From JAWXTK01 sp044433645 (lineage in GTDB: Bacteria > Bacteroidota > Bacteroidia > Bacteroidales > Rikenellaceae), in assembly GCA_044433645.1 (NCBI GenBank), contig JAWXTK010000008.1, positions 1 through 64,000 on the forward strand: a stretch of DNA of 64,000 bases, written 5' to 3'. Each line of letters opens with the position of its first letter. Within the stretch, counting starts at the first letter, position 1. Below the pieces are notes generated by a model. The model saw only the letters and a list, made by a program, of their open reading frames with translations. It searched no databases and was not told where the DNA came from. A program made the position numbers and the translations under genes. Positions 1-9,791 of this stretch are shown one piece after another.

Positions 1-203
1 AAGATTGAAGTTCATTGTTGTGTTGTCCCCAATAAGTCTAAACTGAGTCTTATAACCCAAATAAGACGCCTCTAGATATTGAGTCTTTTGTGCTGAAATT
101 TTAAATTTACCCTCGTGGTTCTAAGACTGTTCACACTATCTTTGAGCTAGACCCTATTGAAAACATTGCTCACTACATAACTAGTTTTGACAATAATATA
201 TAT
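1..203 (+). other. Degenerate 5' remnant of the hybrid sensor gene
   Basis: The reading frame of the downstream sensor continues upstream of its first usable start. From 105 to 203 it still reads like propeller sequence (for example HTIFELD and HYITSFDNNIYVI). It is interrupted by in-frame stops at 102-104, 39-41, 33-35 and 6-8. The other two forward frames also stop quickly. No promoter element or signal peptide is visible. I infer an eroded or frameshifted 5' end rather than an intergenic region; a sequencing error is the alternative. Confidence 0.55.
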
Positions 204-3023
204 GTGATTAGCAATAAGTTAACAAAAATCAACTACACACAAAAAGGCAAAAATGACTTTACATTTAAACGCGAAGATATAGCCGTTTGCGAGCCAGAAT
301 CCAACCTTATGGTGTGTAGAATAGACCCTCAGAAAAAATTTATTTGGTTAGGCTCCTACAACAATGGTATTTACAAGTATAACACTCAGTCGGGCAGCGT
401 AAGCAAGTTAAATTTGGCTTTTGATAAAATATTTAACAGCCCAACTTTTATCCGTAACATAATCTTTGATAGTCACTCTAATATGTGGATAGCTACCAGC
501 AAGGGGCTTATAGGTATACAATACTCAGAAATATTTAAACGTCGCCCAAAATATAAGATTTACACAGCATCCTCAGATGACATTAACTCTCTTAGCGACA
601 ATTACTTACTATCGCTAATGGAATATAATGGCAAGCTATGGGTCGGCACTTTTGGTGGAGGACTTAACTATGCAGATATACTTGATGCAGAGCTAAATCT
701 AGGAGCATTCTCTCACATTGACGAAAATACAGGCATACTAAACAACACTATAAAAAGTCTGGAATATGACAAATTAGGATGCGTGTGGGCATCAACCAAC
801 AAGGGAATATTTAGATTTAATCCAGAAAATAATAAAATCAATAATTACAGCCTGTACGACGGCCTACAAGACTGGGAATTTGGGGAATTATGTTCGACAA
901 AAACCCCTAACGGCGACCTCATGTTTGGAGGTGTTGACGGACTTAATATTTTCACACCCACAGAAATCACCGAGGATGATCATGCCCCTAACACAGTGCT
1001 AACCAGCTTTGGTTTGTTAAACACCGAGATAAAGGTGGGGGATGTAATTGATGATAGGGTATTATTTAAACAAAGCATAAACAACACCAAAGAAATTAAG
1101 CTAAACCACGACGAAAACTCCTTTAGCATATCGTTTGCTGCGCTGCATCACATAAATTCGCCACAAAACACCCACTCCTACACTCTCGAAGGATTTGACA
1201 CTCAGTGGCACTTAACAGACGTTAAGGACAGAACAGCTAAATACACTAACCTAGCTCCTGGCAAATATGTTTTCAAGGTTCGCACAGCTAATTCTGACAA
1301 TAAGTGGAGCGAGGTAAAAGAGCTTGAAATTTTCATTAGAAAAGCTCCCTGGAACACTCATTTTGCGATTATATGCTATATTATAGCCTTTTTGGTGCTA
1401 GCATATTTAATTTATCTGCAACTTAGTGCTCACCACCACAATAAAATGAATCTTGAGCTAACAAAAGTTAAAAATGCTAAGCTTGAGGAAATGTCTAAGA
1501 TGAAGGCGACGTTCTTCACCAACGTATCTCACGAATTTCGCACTCCACTCTCACTGATAGTAACGCCAATCAAGCAATTAATGTCTAACGAAAAGCTTGA
1601 TAAAGAACAGGTTAAGAATATATACAGTCTTATTGACCACAATGCAGATATTCTTCTTAGACTAATTAACAACCTGCTAGATTTCTCTAAATTTGAGCAA
1701 GGAATGTTAACCACAAAATGCTCGTGGAAGGATATTGTGATGTTTAGTCGTGAGACACTTTCGCAGTTTGAACAATCATCTATCCAGCACAATGTGGAGC
1801 TTATTTTTAAGTCTAACATAAACAATTATAGCTTTAAATGTGACTACACCATGCTTGAACACATTTACTATAATCTGCTATCAAACGCTCTGAAACACAC
1901 CCCTTCAGCAGGCCTTATTACCATGGAAATCAATAAATTAGATAATGAAATATCTATCTCTGTGGAGGATACCGGCAAGGGTGTTGACAAAGAAATTAGT
2001 GGAAGTTTGTTTGATAGATATGTAAACTCAGACTCTAATAATTCAGGCACAGGTCTAGGCCTCGCTTATACCAAAGATCTGGTGGAACTCAACGGAGGAA
2101 CTATCAAATTTGATAAAACCACAAGCCAAGGAGCAAGGTTTGTAATTAGCTTCCCTGTGGAAGATATAGTAGATAATACAGAACACGAAAAAATCACTCA
2201 AGACACTAATAACGAGGAGATTAGCGAGCAAACTCATAATACCCACGGCATAGATACCTCAGAATACACTCTACTACTTGTGGAGGATAATATGTCTATT
2301 CTAGGCTACATGGAAGAGTACTTTAGTAAGCGATTTAAGGTGATAACAGCCCAGGACGGCAAGCAAGGTATAGAGATGTGTGAGCAGCACAATCCTGACA
2401 TAATTATCTCGGATGTGATGATGCCAAATATGAATGGAAATGAGATGTGTTCTTACCTTAAAAACACTCTTGCAACCTCTCATATTCCTATCATTATGCT
2501 TACGGCGATGACTAAGGTTGAGGATCAAATTCATGGTTACTCGCTTGGTGCTGACGGCTACTGCGCTAAGCCTTTTGATATAGCAGTTTTGTGCGCTTTG
2601 ATAGTGTCTACACTCGAAAACAGAAGGAAAACTAGGGAGCAATTCCAACTCAACCCAGAGGCAAATACCACTAGCTTAACCAACAATAATATAGACCAAG
2701 AAATCTTAAATAAGTGCATAGATTATGTGAACCAAAACCTAGCAAATAGCGAGCTTTCGGTGAACGATTTAACAGAGCACTGTAGTCTAACTTTATACCT
2801 ACTAAACAAGAAGTTAAAAAGCTTAACGGGTCTTTCGGCTAACTCATTTATACGTAATATTCGTCTTAAAAAAGCAGCTGAATTATTAATTAAAACCAAC
2901 GACACAATCTCGGGAATTACCTTCCAAGTTGGCTTTAATGATTTGCGCTATTTCAGAGCATGTTTTGCTGAACTATTTGCTTTGACACCCTCGGAGTATA
3001 AAAAACAGAACAAGGCAGAGTAA
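204..3023 (+). CDS. Hybrid two-component system protein (HTCS), 5'-truncated
   Basis: One-protein sensor/regulator that in Bacteroidetes senses periplasmic glycan fragments and activates carbohydrate loci. Visible in order: about four propeller repeats (residues 45-60, 92-105, 142-157, 192-206), a Y_Y_Y domain (about 300-378), a transmembrane segment (about 387-407), a histidine kinase with phospho-His443 in VSHEFRTP, an ATPase domain (GTGLGL near 615), a receiver with Asp737 and Lys789, and an AraC-type helix-turn-helix at about 845-935. Family members are usually 1300-1400 residues with a signal peptide and about 14 propeller repeats. This one has neither, and its start at 204 is a GTG with no context. 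The cytoplasmic half is intact, but sensing is probably lost. No SusCD pair is nearby. Confidence 0.85.
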   Translation: MISNKLTKINYTQKGKNDFTFKREDIAVCEPESNLMVCRIDPQKKFIWLGSYNNGIYKYNTQSGSVSKLNLAFDKIFNSPTFIRNIIFDSHSNMWIATSKGLIGIQYSEIFKRRPKYKIYTASSDDINSLSDNYLLSLMEYNGKLWVGTFGGGLNYADILDAELNLGAFSHIDENTGILNNTIKSLEYDKLGCVWASTNKGIFRFNPENNKINNYSLYDGLQDWEFGELCSTKTPNGDLMFGGVDGLNIFTPTEITEDDHAPNTVLTSFGLLNTEIKVGDVIDDRVLFKQSINNTKEIKLNHDENSFSISFAALHHINSPQNTHSYTLEGFDTQWHLTDVKDRTAKYTNLAPGKYVFKVRTANSDNKWSEVKELEIFIRKAPWNTHFAIICYIIAFLVLAYLIYLQLSAHHHNKMNLELTKVKNAKLEEMSKMKATFFTNVSHEFRTPLSLIVTPIKQLMSNEKLDKEQVKNIYSLIDHNADILLRLINNLLDFSKFEQGMLTTKCSWKDIVMFSRETLSQFEQSSIQHNVELIFKSNINNYSFKCDYTMLEHIYYNLLSNALKHTPSAGLITMEINKLDNEISISVEDTGKGVDKEISGSLFDRYVNSDSNNSGTGLGLAYTKDLVELNGGTIKFDKTTSQGARFVISFPVEDIVDNTEHEKITQDTNNEEISEQTHNTHGIDTSEYTLLLVEDNMSILGYMEEYFSKRFKVITAQDGKQGIEMCEQHNPDIIISDVMMPNMNGNEMCSYLKNTLATSHIPIIMLTAMTKVEDQIHGYSLGADGYCAKPFDIAVLCALIVSTLENRRKTREQFQLNPEANTTSLTNNNIDQEILNKCIDYVNQNLANSELSVNDLTEHCSLTLYLLNKKLKSLTGLSANSFIRNIRLKKAAELLIKTNDTISGITFQVGFNDLRYFRACFAELFALTPSEYKKQNKAE

Positions 3024-3038
3024 AAATTAGGGTGAAAT

Positions 3039-3087
3039 AGTATAATATTTAGGTTTTTTCTAGGCTGTTAGCAAAAAATATTATACT
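3039..3087. repeat. 12-bp perfect inverted repeat before the DUF349 gene
   Basis: AGTATAATATTT (3039-3050) is repeated inverted as AAATATTATACT (3076-3087), with a 25-nt spacer. The right arm overlaps the -7 element at 3084-3091. It could be an operator or a weak hairpin ending the sensor transcript. The arms are almost pure A/T, so a chance match is possible. Confidence 0.5.
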
Positions 3088-3091
3088 TTTG
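3084..3091 (+). promoter_or_regulatory. Bacteroidetes -7 element (TACTTTTG)
   Basis: TACTTTTG matches TAnnTTTG and lies 47 bp before the DUF349 gene, the first gene of a six-gene operon. No clear TTTG -33 box is present at the expected spacing. Confidence 0.5.
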
Positions 3092-3138
3092 TAGCTTAAC
3101 CTATACCTTATTTTATAAGGTAGCTAATTTTTAGAGCT

Positions 3139-5049
3139 ATGACTGCTGAAAATTTAATCCCATCTGTTCCCGAGGAACAAGTCGGCACAGCCGATACTAC
3201 TCACGCTCAACAAAGCGAGAGCGCAACTACCCTAGAGCAAAGCAAAGAAGTTGATTTTGCTGATGAAGAAGCACAAATGGCAGCAGATGCCCCCGAATAT
3301 GATTTGGGCGAAGTATCTGAGGCTGAGAGCACTAACTCTTTAGTAGAATATGATTTAAATGGCAAAAACGAGGGCGAACTTATAGATTTGTTCGTTAGTT
3401 TGTTGGCATCTAAGCCTGTTCAGGCGCTTAGAGCTGATGCTGAGGCTATTAAAATTGCTTTCTACAAATTACACAGAGCTAAAATCGAGGTGCTTAAACG
3501 CGAGTTTTTAGAAGGAGGAGGTCTAGTGGAGGAATTCAAACCTAATGTAGACAATAACGAGACTAGGCTAAAAGAGGCTTTTGCTGAGTACAGAACAAAA
3601 AGAGGTGAGTTCTTATCTACTCTAGAGCAAAGCAAAGAAGAAAATCTAAAAGTTAAGCTGGCTATTATCGAAGAGCTTAAAGAGCTTATTAATAGCAGCG
3701 AGACTATCAACCATACTTTCAATCATTTCCGTGAACTTCAACAAAAATGGAAGGACACAGGTCTTGTGCCTCAGGCAAACAACAAAGATATTTGGGAAAC
3801 TTACAACCTACATGTTGAAAATTTCTACAATTTCATAAAAATCAACAAAGAATTACGCGATTTAGACCTTAAACGCAATCTTGAAGCTAAAACAGAGCTT
3901 TGCGAGGGAGCCGAGGCCTTGCTTATGGAGGATAGCATAGTTACAGCCTTCCATAAATTACAAAAACTTCACGATCAGTGGCGTGAAATAGGCCCTGTGG
4001 CTAAGGAATACAAAGAAACTCTTTGGGAGAGATTCAAACAAGCTAGCTCGCGCATTAATAAAAATCACCAAGATCACTTTGATGCTCTTAAAAATGAGCA
4101 AATCAAAAACCTAGAGCTTAAAACTGAGCTTTGCGTAAAAACCGAGGAGCTATTAACTAGAGCACTTTCTTCGCGCAAGGACTGGAATAAAGCATCTGAG
4201 AAATTGATAGATATTCAAAAAGTGTGGAAAACTATAGGATTTGCTCCTAAGAAAGACAACACAAAAATATATGAGAGATTTAGAGCTGCCTGCGATAAAT
4301 TCTTTGAGATTAAACGCACCTTCTACCTTGGACTTAAAGCTGAGATGGAACATAATCTTGAACTTAAAGAAGATATTTGCATAGCTGCCGAGACTCTTAT
4401 TCAAAGCCAAGATTGGAAGAAAACCACAGACGAGCTTATAGCACTTCAAAAGAAATGGAAACAAATAGGCCCTGTATCTCGTCGTCATTCAGATGCTATC
4501 TGGAAACGTTTTAGAGAGGCTTGCGATAAGTTCTTTGCAAACAAATCAGCTCATTTCTCAAGCGTAGATAGCCAGTATGAGCAAAACCTTAAGAAAAAAG
4601 AGGAACTACTCGCTAGCATGGAGACAGTGAGTATGCAGGATGGTAATTTTGAGCAAATCAAAGACTTCCAACGCAAGTGGAACGAAATAGGTTTTGTGCC
4701 TATCAAACAAAAAGATGCCATAGCTAAACGCTACAAAGCCGTGGTTGACAGACTTTTCAGCGAACTAAGAGGCAATGAGCACTCGCGCCAAATAGAGCGT
4801 TTTAAAGACAAAGTACAGTCATTAAAAGGAGGAAGTGGAGAGAAAAAACTTCGCTTTGAGAGAGAGAGACTTTATAATAAGGTGAAACAAATGGAGGCTG
4901 ATATAGCACTTCTAGAAAACAATATAGGATTTTTCTCTAAAAGCAAGAATGCAGAGAGCATGATAAGCGACGTGAAAGCGAAGATAGAAAAAACAAGACG
5001 CGATATGCAGGCTATAATAGAGAAAATTAATTTAATAGATAATCAGTAG
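3139..5049 (+). CDS. DUF349 repeat protein
   Basis: Large helical cytosolic protein of 636 residues. After an acidic, low-complexity N-terminus (about 1-75) it carries at least five DUF349 units. Each has the pattern Q-x2-W-x3-G-x2-P: QQKWKDTGLVP, HDQWREIGPV, QKVWKTIGFAP, QKKWKQIGPV and QRKWNEIGFVP. The C-terminal 80 residues look like a coiled coil. There is no signal peptide. DUF349 proteins are widespread in Bacteroidetes and their molecular role is unsettled, so none is claimed. It ends 8 bp before pyrG, a tight linkage. Confidence 0.88.
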   Translation: MTAENLIPSVPEEQVGTADTTHAQQSESATTLEQSKEVDFADEEAQMAADAPEYDLGEVSEAESTNSLVEYDLNGKNEGELIDLFVSLLASKPVQALRADAEAIKIAFYKLHRAKIEVLKREFLEGGGLVEEFKPNVDNNETRLKEAFAEYRTKRGEFLSTLEQSKEENLKVKLAIIEELKELINSSETINHTFNHFRELQQKWKDTGLVPQANNKDIWETYNLHVENFYNFIKINKELRDLDLKRNLEAKTELCEGAEALLMEDSIVTAFHKLQKLHDQWREIGPVAKEYKETLWERFKQASSRINKNHQDHFDALKNEQIKNLELKTELCVKTEELLTRALSSRKDWNKASEKLIDIQKVWKTIGFAPKKDNTKIYERFRAACDKFFEIKRTFYLGLKAEMEHNLELKEDICIAAETLIQSQDWKKTTDELIALQKKWKQIGPVSRRHSDAIWKRFREACDKFFANKSAHFSSVDSQYEQNLKKKEELLASMETVSMQDGNFEQIKDFQRKWNEIGFVPIKQKDAIAKRYKAVVDRLFSELRGNEHSRQIERFKDKVQSLKGGSGEKKLRFERERLYNKVKQMEADIALLENNIGFFSKSKNAESMISDVKAKIEKTRRDMQAIIEKINLIDNQ

Positions 5050-5057
5050 AACACAAT

Positions 5058-6692
5058 ATGAATTACAAGAACAAACCAAAGTATATCTTTGTCACCGGGG
5101 GTGTTGCATCTTCACTAGGTAAAGGTATCATATCTTCTTCCGTTGCAAGACTTTTGCAAAGTAGAGGATACTCAGTAACTATCCAAAAACTTGATCCTTA
5201 TATCAACGTTGATCCAGGAACACTTAACCCTTATGAACACGGAGAGTGTTATGTTACAGAAGACGGGGGCGAGACAGACCTAGACCTTGGTCACTACGAG
5301 CGTTTCACCTCAAATCCTACAAGCAAGGCTAACAACGTTACCACAGGACGTATCTACCAAAGCGTTATCAATAAAGAGCGCAGAGGTGATTACTTGGGTA
5401 AAACTGTGCAGGTTATACCTCACATTACCGACGAGATTAAACGCAGAATCAAGCTACTAGCTACCAAAAAAATGTATGATGTTATCATCACAGAGATAGG
5501 TGGTACGGTGGGCGATATAGAATCTCTGCCTTACATTGAGACCGTTCGTCAACTGCGTTATGAATTTGGTCATGGCAACACGGCTATTATTCACCTAACG
5601 CTTATTCCTTATATGGCAGCTTCGGGCGAGCTTAAGACTAAACCTACTCAACACTCAGTAAAAAGTATGTTGGAGAATGGTTTGCAGCCTGATGTATTGG
5701 TACTTAGAACAGAAAAACACCTTACAACCGACGTTAGACGCAAGGTTGCGCTATTTTGTAACGTAGATGCTGAGGCTGTAGTTGAGTCTATCGACGTGCC
5801 TACAATCTATGAAGTACCTCTAAAAATGAGAGAGCAAAAATTAGATGAGGTATTGCTTAAAAAACTAGAGATGCCTACCGACACAGAGCCTAACCTAGAG
5901 CAATGGAAAGGTTTTGTAGAAAAAATCAAAACATCTAAACGTGTTATCAACATAGCTTTGGTGGGTAAATACACTGAACTTCCTGATGCTTACAAGTCAA
6001 TAGTTGAGTCTTTTGTTCACGCAGGGGCTACAAATAACGTAAAAGTAAAACTACAATACGTTAATTCTGAGAAACTTACAAAAGAAAACATAGCCGATTC
6101 ACTAAGCGAGCGAGACGGAATATTAGTAGCCCCAGGTTTTGGTAACCGTGGTATAGAAGGTAAAATCTTGGCGTGTGAGTATGCTAGGGTTAACATGATA
6201 CCTTTCTTAGGTATTTGTCTTGGTATGCAATGTTGCGTTATAGAATTTGCGCGTAACGTACTAGGACTTAAAGATGCTAATTCTGCCGAAATGGAAAATA
6301 CTCCTAACCCTGTTATCGACCTTATGGAAGAGCAAAAAGGAGTGACTGAAAAAGGTGGCACTATGCGCCTTGGAGCATATCCTTGCCAACTAGAAGAAGG
6401 CTCTACCGTAGCAAAAGCCTATGGCAGCACCTCAATCTCGGAGCGTCACCGTCACCGTTATGAGTTCAACAACAGCTACTTTGAGCAATATAAAGCAGCA
6501 GGCATGATGCCTGTGGGAACTAATCCAGATAGTGGTCTAGTTGAAATTATGGAAATAGAGTCTCACCCATGGTATGTGGGCGTGCAATTCCACCCTGAGT
6601 ATAAGAGTACAGCTCTTGAACCTCACCCATTATTTGTAGATTTCATCGTTGCAGCTATCAAGCAAAACGATCTTAAAACAGAAAATAAATAA
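5058..6692 (+). CDS. pyrG: CTP synthase
   Basis: Converts UTP to CTP with ATP and glutamine, the last step of pyrimidine nucleotide synthesis. The N-terminal synthase domain begins with the P-loop-like TGGVASSLGKG (about residues 14-24). It carries the conserved EIGGTVGDIES segment near 150. The C-terminal class I glutaminase has the nucleophile Cys in FLGICLGMQ (about 380-390) and the His-Glu pair in FHPEY near 520. The length of 544 residues is normal. It is second gene of the operon and starts 8 bp after the DUF349 stop; yidC follows 7 bp later. Confidence 0.98.
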   Translation: MNYKNKPKYIFVTGGVASSLGKGIISSSVARLLQSRGYSVTIQKLDPYINVDPGTLNPYEHGECYVTEDGGETDLDLGHYERFTSNPTSKANNVTTGRIYQSVINKERRGDYLGKTVQVIPHITDEIKRRIKLLATKKMYDVIITEIGGTVGDIESLPYIETVRQLRYEFGHGNTAIIHLTLIPYMAASGELKTKPTQHSVKSMLENGLQPDVLVLRTEKHLTTDVRRKVALFCNVDAEAVVESIDVPTIYEVPLKMREQKLDEVLLKKLEMPTDTEPNLEQWKGFVEKIKTSKRVINIALVGKYTELPDAYKSIVESFVHAGATNNVKVKLQYVNSEKLTKENIADSLSERDGILVAPGFGNRGIEGKILACEYARVNMIPFLGICLGMQCCVIEFARNVLGLKDANSAEMENTPNPVIDLMEEQKGVTEKGGTMRLGAYPCQLEEGSTVAKAYGSTSISERHRHRYEFNNSYFEQYKAAGMMPVGTNPDSGLVEIMEIESHPWYVGVQFHPEYKSTALEPHPLFVDFIVAAIKQNDLKTENK

Positions 6693-6699
6693 AGAAGAA

Positions 6700-8583
6700 A
6701 TGGATAAAAAAACGATCACGGGCATGGTGCTTATGGCACTAATCCTTATAGGCTTCACATTTTACAGCACCTCGCAGCAGAAGAAATTTGCTGAGCAACA
6801 ACGCATTGCAGACTCAATTTATAGAGCTCAAAAACCTATTGTAGTTAAACAAGAAAATTCAGTTTTAGGCGAAAAAGTTGAAGATACAATAGATGCAGAT
6901 ATTAAAGCTAAGGCTGAACTAGAACAACACCTAGGAGGAGTTCTTTACGCAGCAAGCGAAGGTGAAGAGAAATTCTACACTCTTGAAAATGATGTTATCA
7001 AACTAGAAATATCAAATAAAGGTGCTAGAGTTGCATCAGCAGAGCTTAAAGAATACAAAACATACAAGGGCACGCCACTTATGTTATTCCAGAAAGAGGC
7101 TTCTAAGTTTAATATAGAGTTTTTCGTAAAACAAGGCTACAATAACATTAGACTAAACACTGCAGATTACTATTTCACAAGCGATGCTAGCGAAGTTACA
7201 ACTGCAAAAGAGGGCGCAGAAGCACAAAGCGTGTCTATGAAACTTTTTGTAGCAGAGGGAGCTTATGTTGAGTATGTGTACACTATCTCTGAGGGTGATT
7301 ACATGGTTAACTTCGATATGAATTTTGTAGGCATGTCAGATATGTTGGCTAACCAATCTGATATGACTCTTACTTGGAAAAATACAGGAGCTCGTAACGA
7401 AAAAGGTTTTGACAACGAGAATAAATACACAACTATCGCTTATATGTTCCCAGGCGAAAGCAGCATGGAGCAACTAGGCATCTCGGATAGCAGCAAGGCC
7501 GAGACTGTAAACTCTAAAATGGAGTGGGTGGCCTTTAAACAACAATTCTTCTCGTCAATTTTCATCTCGGGCAAGGATAAAATGCTTAATGGTGAGCTTT
7601 CGTACAATACTTACACTCCTAGTTCGGATTTAATCAAGGACTTTAGCGCAGTGATTTCTTTGCCTTTCAACGCAAGCCAAGATAGCTACAACTACCAATT
7701 CTACTTTGGTCCTAACCGTTATTACACGCTTAACCAATATGATTTGGGCATACAAAAACTTGTGCCACTTGGTTGGGGTATCTTTGGTTGGGTTAACCGT
7801 TGGTTGGTGATTCCTATCTTTGAATTCTTGTCAAGATTCATCTCTAGCTATGGTATTATCATCTTATTGCTTACTATTATCATTAAGATTATTATCTCTC
7901 CTTTGACTTACAAATCTTATCTTTCGACAGCTAAGATGCGTTTGCTAAAACCTGAGATGAAGGCTATTGCTGATAAATATCCTAATCAAAGCGATGCGAT
8001 GAAAAAACAGCAAGCAACTATGGAACTTTACAAAAAAGCAGGTGTTAGCCCTATGGGTGGATGCTGGCCTATGCTTATTCAGTTCCCTATTTTGATTGCT
8101 ATGTTCAACTTCTTCCCTTCATCTATTGAGCTTAGAGGCGAGCATTTCTTGTGGGCTGATGATTTATCATCGTATGATAGCATACTAAACCTTCCGTTTG
8201 ATATTCCTTTCTATGGAAATCACGTTAGTTTGTTTGCGCTACTTATGGCTGCATCTATTTATATTACATCTAAAATCAACTACAATCAAACGGCTGATTC
8301 AGCACCCCAAATGGCTGGCATGAAATTTATGATGCTTTATATGATGCCTGTTATGATGTTGCTTTGGTTTAACAACTATTCTAGTGGTCTTAGTTACTAC
8401 TACTTGGTATCTAACATTATTACCATAGGCCAAACCTTAGCCTTTAGATACGCAGTAGATGACAATAAGTTGCACCAAAGAATGAAAGCTAATGCCAAAA
8501 AACCTGCTAAAAAAAGCAAATGGCAAGCTAGATATGAGGAAATGGCACGTCAACAACAATTACAACAAAGAAATAAAAAATAA
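6700..8583 (+). CDS. yidC: Membrane protein insertase YidC
   Basis: Inserts and folds inner-membrane proteins, alone or with SecYEG. I chose ATG 6700 (MDKKTITGM) because the open frame upstream overlaps pyrG. Visible are an N-terminal anchor (about 5-22), a large periplasmic domain with the beta-supersandwich (about 60-350), and the conserved five-helix core: about 370-400, 405-425, 465-490 with the GGCWPMLIQFPIL motif, 525-545 and 560-600. A basic tail follows (KKPAKKSKWQARY). The length of 627 residues is typical for Bacteroidetes. Confidence 0.97.
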   Translation: MDKKTITGMVLMALILIGFTFYSTSQQKKFAEQQRIADSIYRAQKPIVVKQENSVLGEKVEDTIDADIKAKAELEQHLGGVLYAASEGEEKFYTLENDVIKLEISNKGARVASAELKEYKTYKGTPLMLFQKEASKFNIEFFVKQGYNNIRLNTADYYFTSDASEVTTAKEGAEAQSVSMKLFVAEGAYVEYVYTISEGDYMVNFDMNFVGMSDMLANQSDMTLTWKNTGARNEKGFDNENKYTTIAYMFPGESSMEQLGISDSSKAETVNSKMEWVAFKQQFFSSIFISGKDKMLNGELSYNTYTPSSDLIKDFSAVISLPFNASQDSYNYQFYFGPNRYYTLNQYDLGIQKLVPLGWGIFGWVNRWLVIPIFEFLSRFISSYGIIILLLTIIIKIIISPLTYKSYLSTAKMRLLKPEMKAIADKYPNQSDAMKKQQATMELYKKAGVSPMGGCWPMLIQFPILIAMFNFFPSSIELRGEHFLWADDLSSYDSILNLPFDIPFYGNHVSLFALLMAASIYITSKINYNQTADSAPQMAGMKFMMLYMMPVMMLLWFNNYSSGLSYYYLVSNIITIGQTLAFRYAVDDNKLHQRMKANAKKPAKKSKWQARYEEMARQQQLQQRNKK

Positions 8584-8593
8584 GTAAAAAATT

Positions 8594-9790
8594 ATGAAGT
8601 ACACAGTCAAAGTAAGTGAAAGAGTATTTAGGATAGGAGCGAATGATAGGAGAACTCATTTATTTGAAAACCTGTGGCCTTTGCCTCAGGGTGTAGCTTA
8701 TAATTCTTACCTAATACGAGATGAGAAAACTGTTTTGTTGGACACAATAGAGTCTAGCAGTGCTCAAGATTTTTTGAACACACTAACAGATATTTTACGA
8801 GGCAAAACACTTGATTACATTATCATCAACCACATGGAATTAGACCACGCTAGCCAAATAGGCGAAGTGATTAAACTTTTCCCTGAGGTTAAGATCATAG
8901 GTAACAAGTTCACAGCTAAGGTCTTAGGAAGTTATTTCCCTGAGGCTATGGCTAATTTTATGGAGATTAAAGATGGAGATACTCTGGATTTGGGTCACCA
9001 TAAACTACAATTTTATTTAACACCCATGCTTCACTGGCCTGAAACCATGATGAGCTATGATACAACTGAGGGTATTTTATTCTCGGGCGATGCCTTCGGA
9101 ACTTTTGGAGCTATTAGAGGTGGGGTGCTAGATAAAAATACTAAGTTAGAATTTTTTGAGGACGAGATGCGCCGTTACTACTCTAATATAGTAGGTAAAT
9201 TCAGCGCTATGGCACAAAAAGCTATCGCGCGATTAAAATCTACAATAGAGATTAAAACTATTTGTTCGCTTCACGGACCTATTTGGCAAAAATATGTGGG
9301 TGATGTTATCTCGCTTTATGACAAATGGAGTCGTTACGAGAGTGAAAGTGGTGTTGTTATTTGCTATGGTTCTATGTATGGCAATACAGCCTCTATGGCC
9401 GACTATATAGCTCACCGTATAGCAGAACAAGGGGTGCAAGATATAGTTATCCACGATGTTTCTAAAACTCACATGTCTTACATAGTGAGCGATATATGGA
9501 AATACAAAGGTGTGATGCTGGGCAGCGTAGCCTATAACGGCGATATGTTCCCTGCCATGGCTAATCTATGTCATGAGCTAACTCACCTAGGTATCAAGGA
9601 CAAGAAATTGGGTCTGTTTGGCAGCTACTCGTGGAACGGTGGAGGTGTAAGAAACCTCAAAAAATTTGCTGACGAGTTAGCATGGGAACAAGTGTGCGAA
9701 CCTTGCGAAATACACGGCAGGACAAGTAAAGAAAAATATGCAATTTGCGACAGCATGGCACTTGCTATGGCAGAAGCAGTAAAGAAATAA
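8594..9790 (+). CDS. Flavodiiron protein (FprA-type flavoprotein)
   Basis: Reduces O2 to water or NO to N2O in anaerobes, protecting oxygen-sensitive enzymes. The N-terminal beta-lactamase-like domain shows the diiron-ligand pattern H-x-E-x-D-H (NHMELDH, about residue 79), a further His near LHWPE (about 147), GDAFG (about 166) and LHGP (about 227). The C-terminal flavodoxin domain begins near 253 with the FMN phosphate loop GSMYGNTASMA. No rubredoxin or flavin reductase domain is fused. It follows yidC by 10 bp and precedes a thioesterase by 1 bp. The metal centre supports an O2/NO reductase, but substrate preference cannot be read from sequence. Confidence 0.92.
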   Translation: MKYTVKVSERVFRIGANDRRTHLFENLWPLPQGVAYNSYLIRDEKTVLLDTIESSSAQDFLNTLTDILRGKTLDYIIINHMELDHASQIGEVIKLFPEVKIIGNKFTAKVLGSYFPEAMANFMEIKDGDTLDLGHHKLQFYLTPMLHWPETMMSYDTTEGILFSGDAFGTFGAIRGGVLDKNTKLEFFEDEMRRYYSNIVGKFSAMAQKAIARLKSTIEIKTICSLHGPIWQKYVGDVISLYDKWSRYESESGVVICYGSMYGNTASMADYIAHRIAEQGVQDIVIHDVSKTHMSYIVSDIWKYKGVMLGSVAYNGDMFPAMANLCHELTHLGIKDKKLGLFGSYSWNGGGVRNLKKFADELAWEQVCEPCEIHGRTSKEKYAICDSMALAMAEAVKK

Positions 9791-9791
9791 T

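Noticed and set aside
6649..6699. Longer yidC frame overlapping pyrG
   Set aside because: The extra 17 residues are out-of-frame pyrG sequence; MDKKTITG at 6700 begins the usual YidC anchor.
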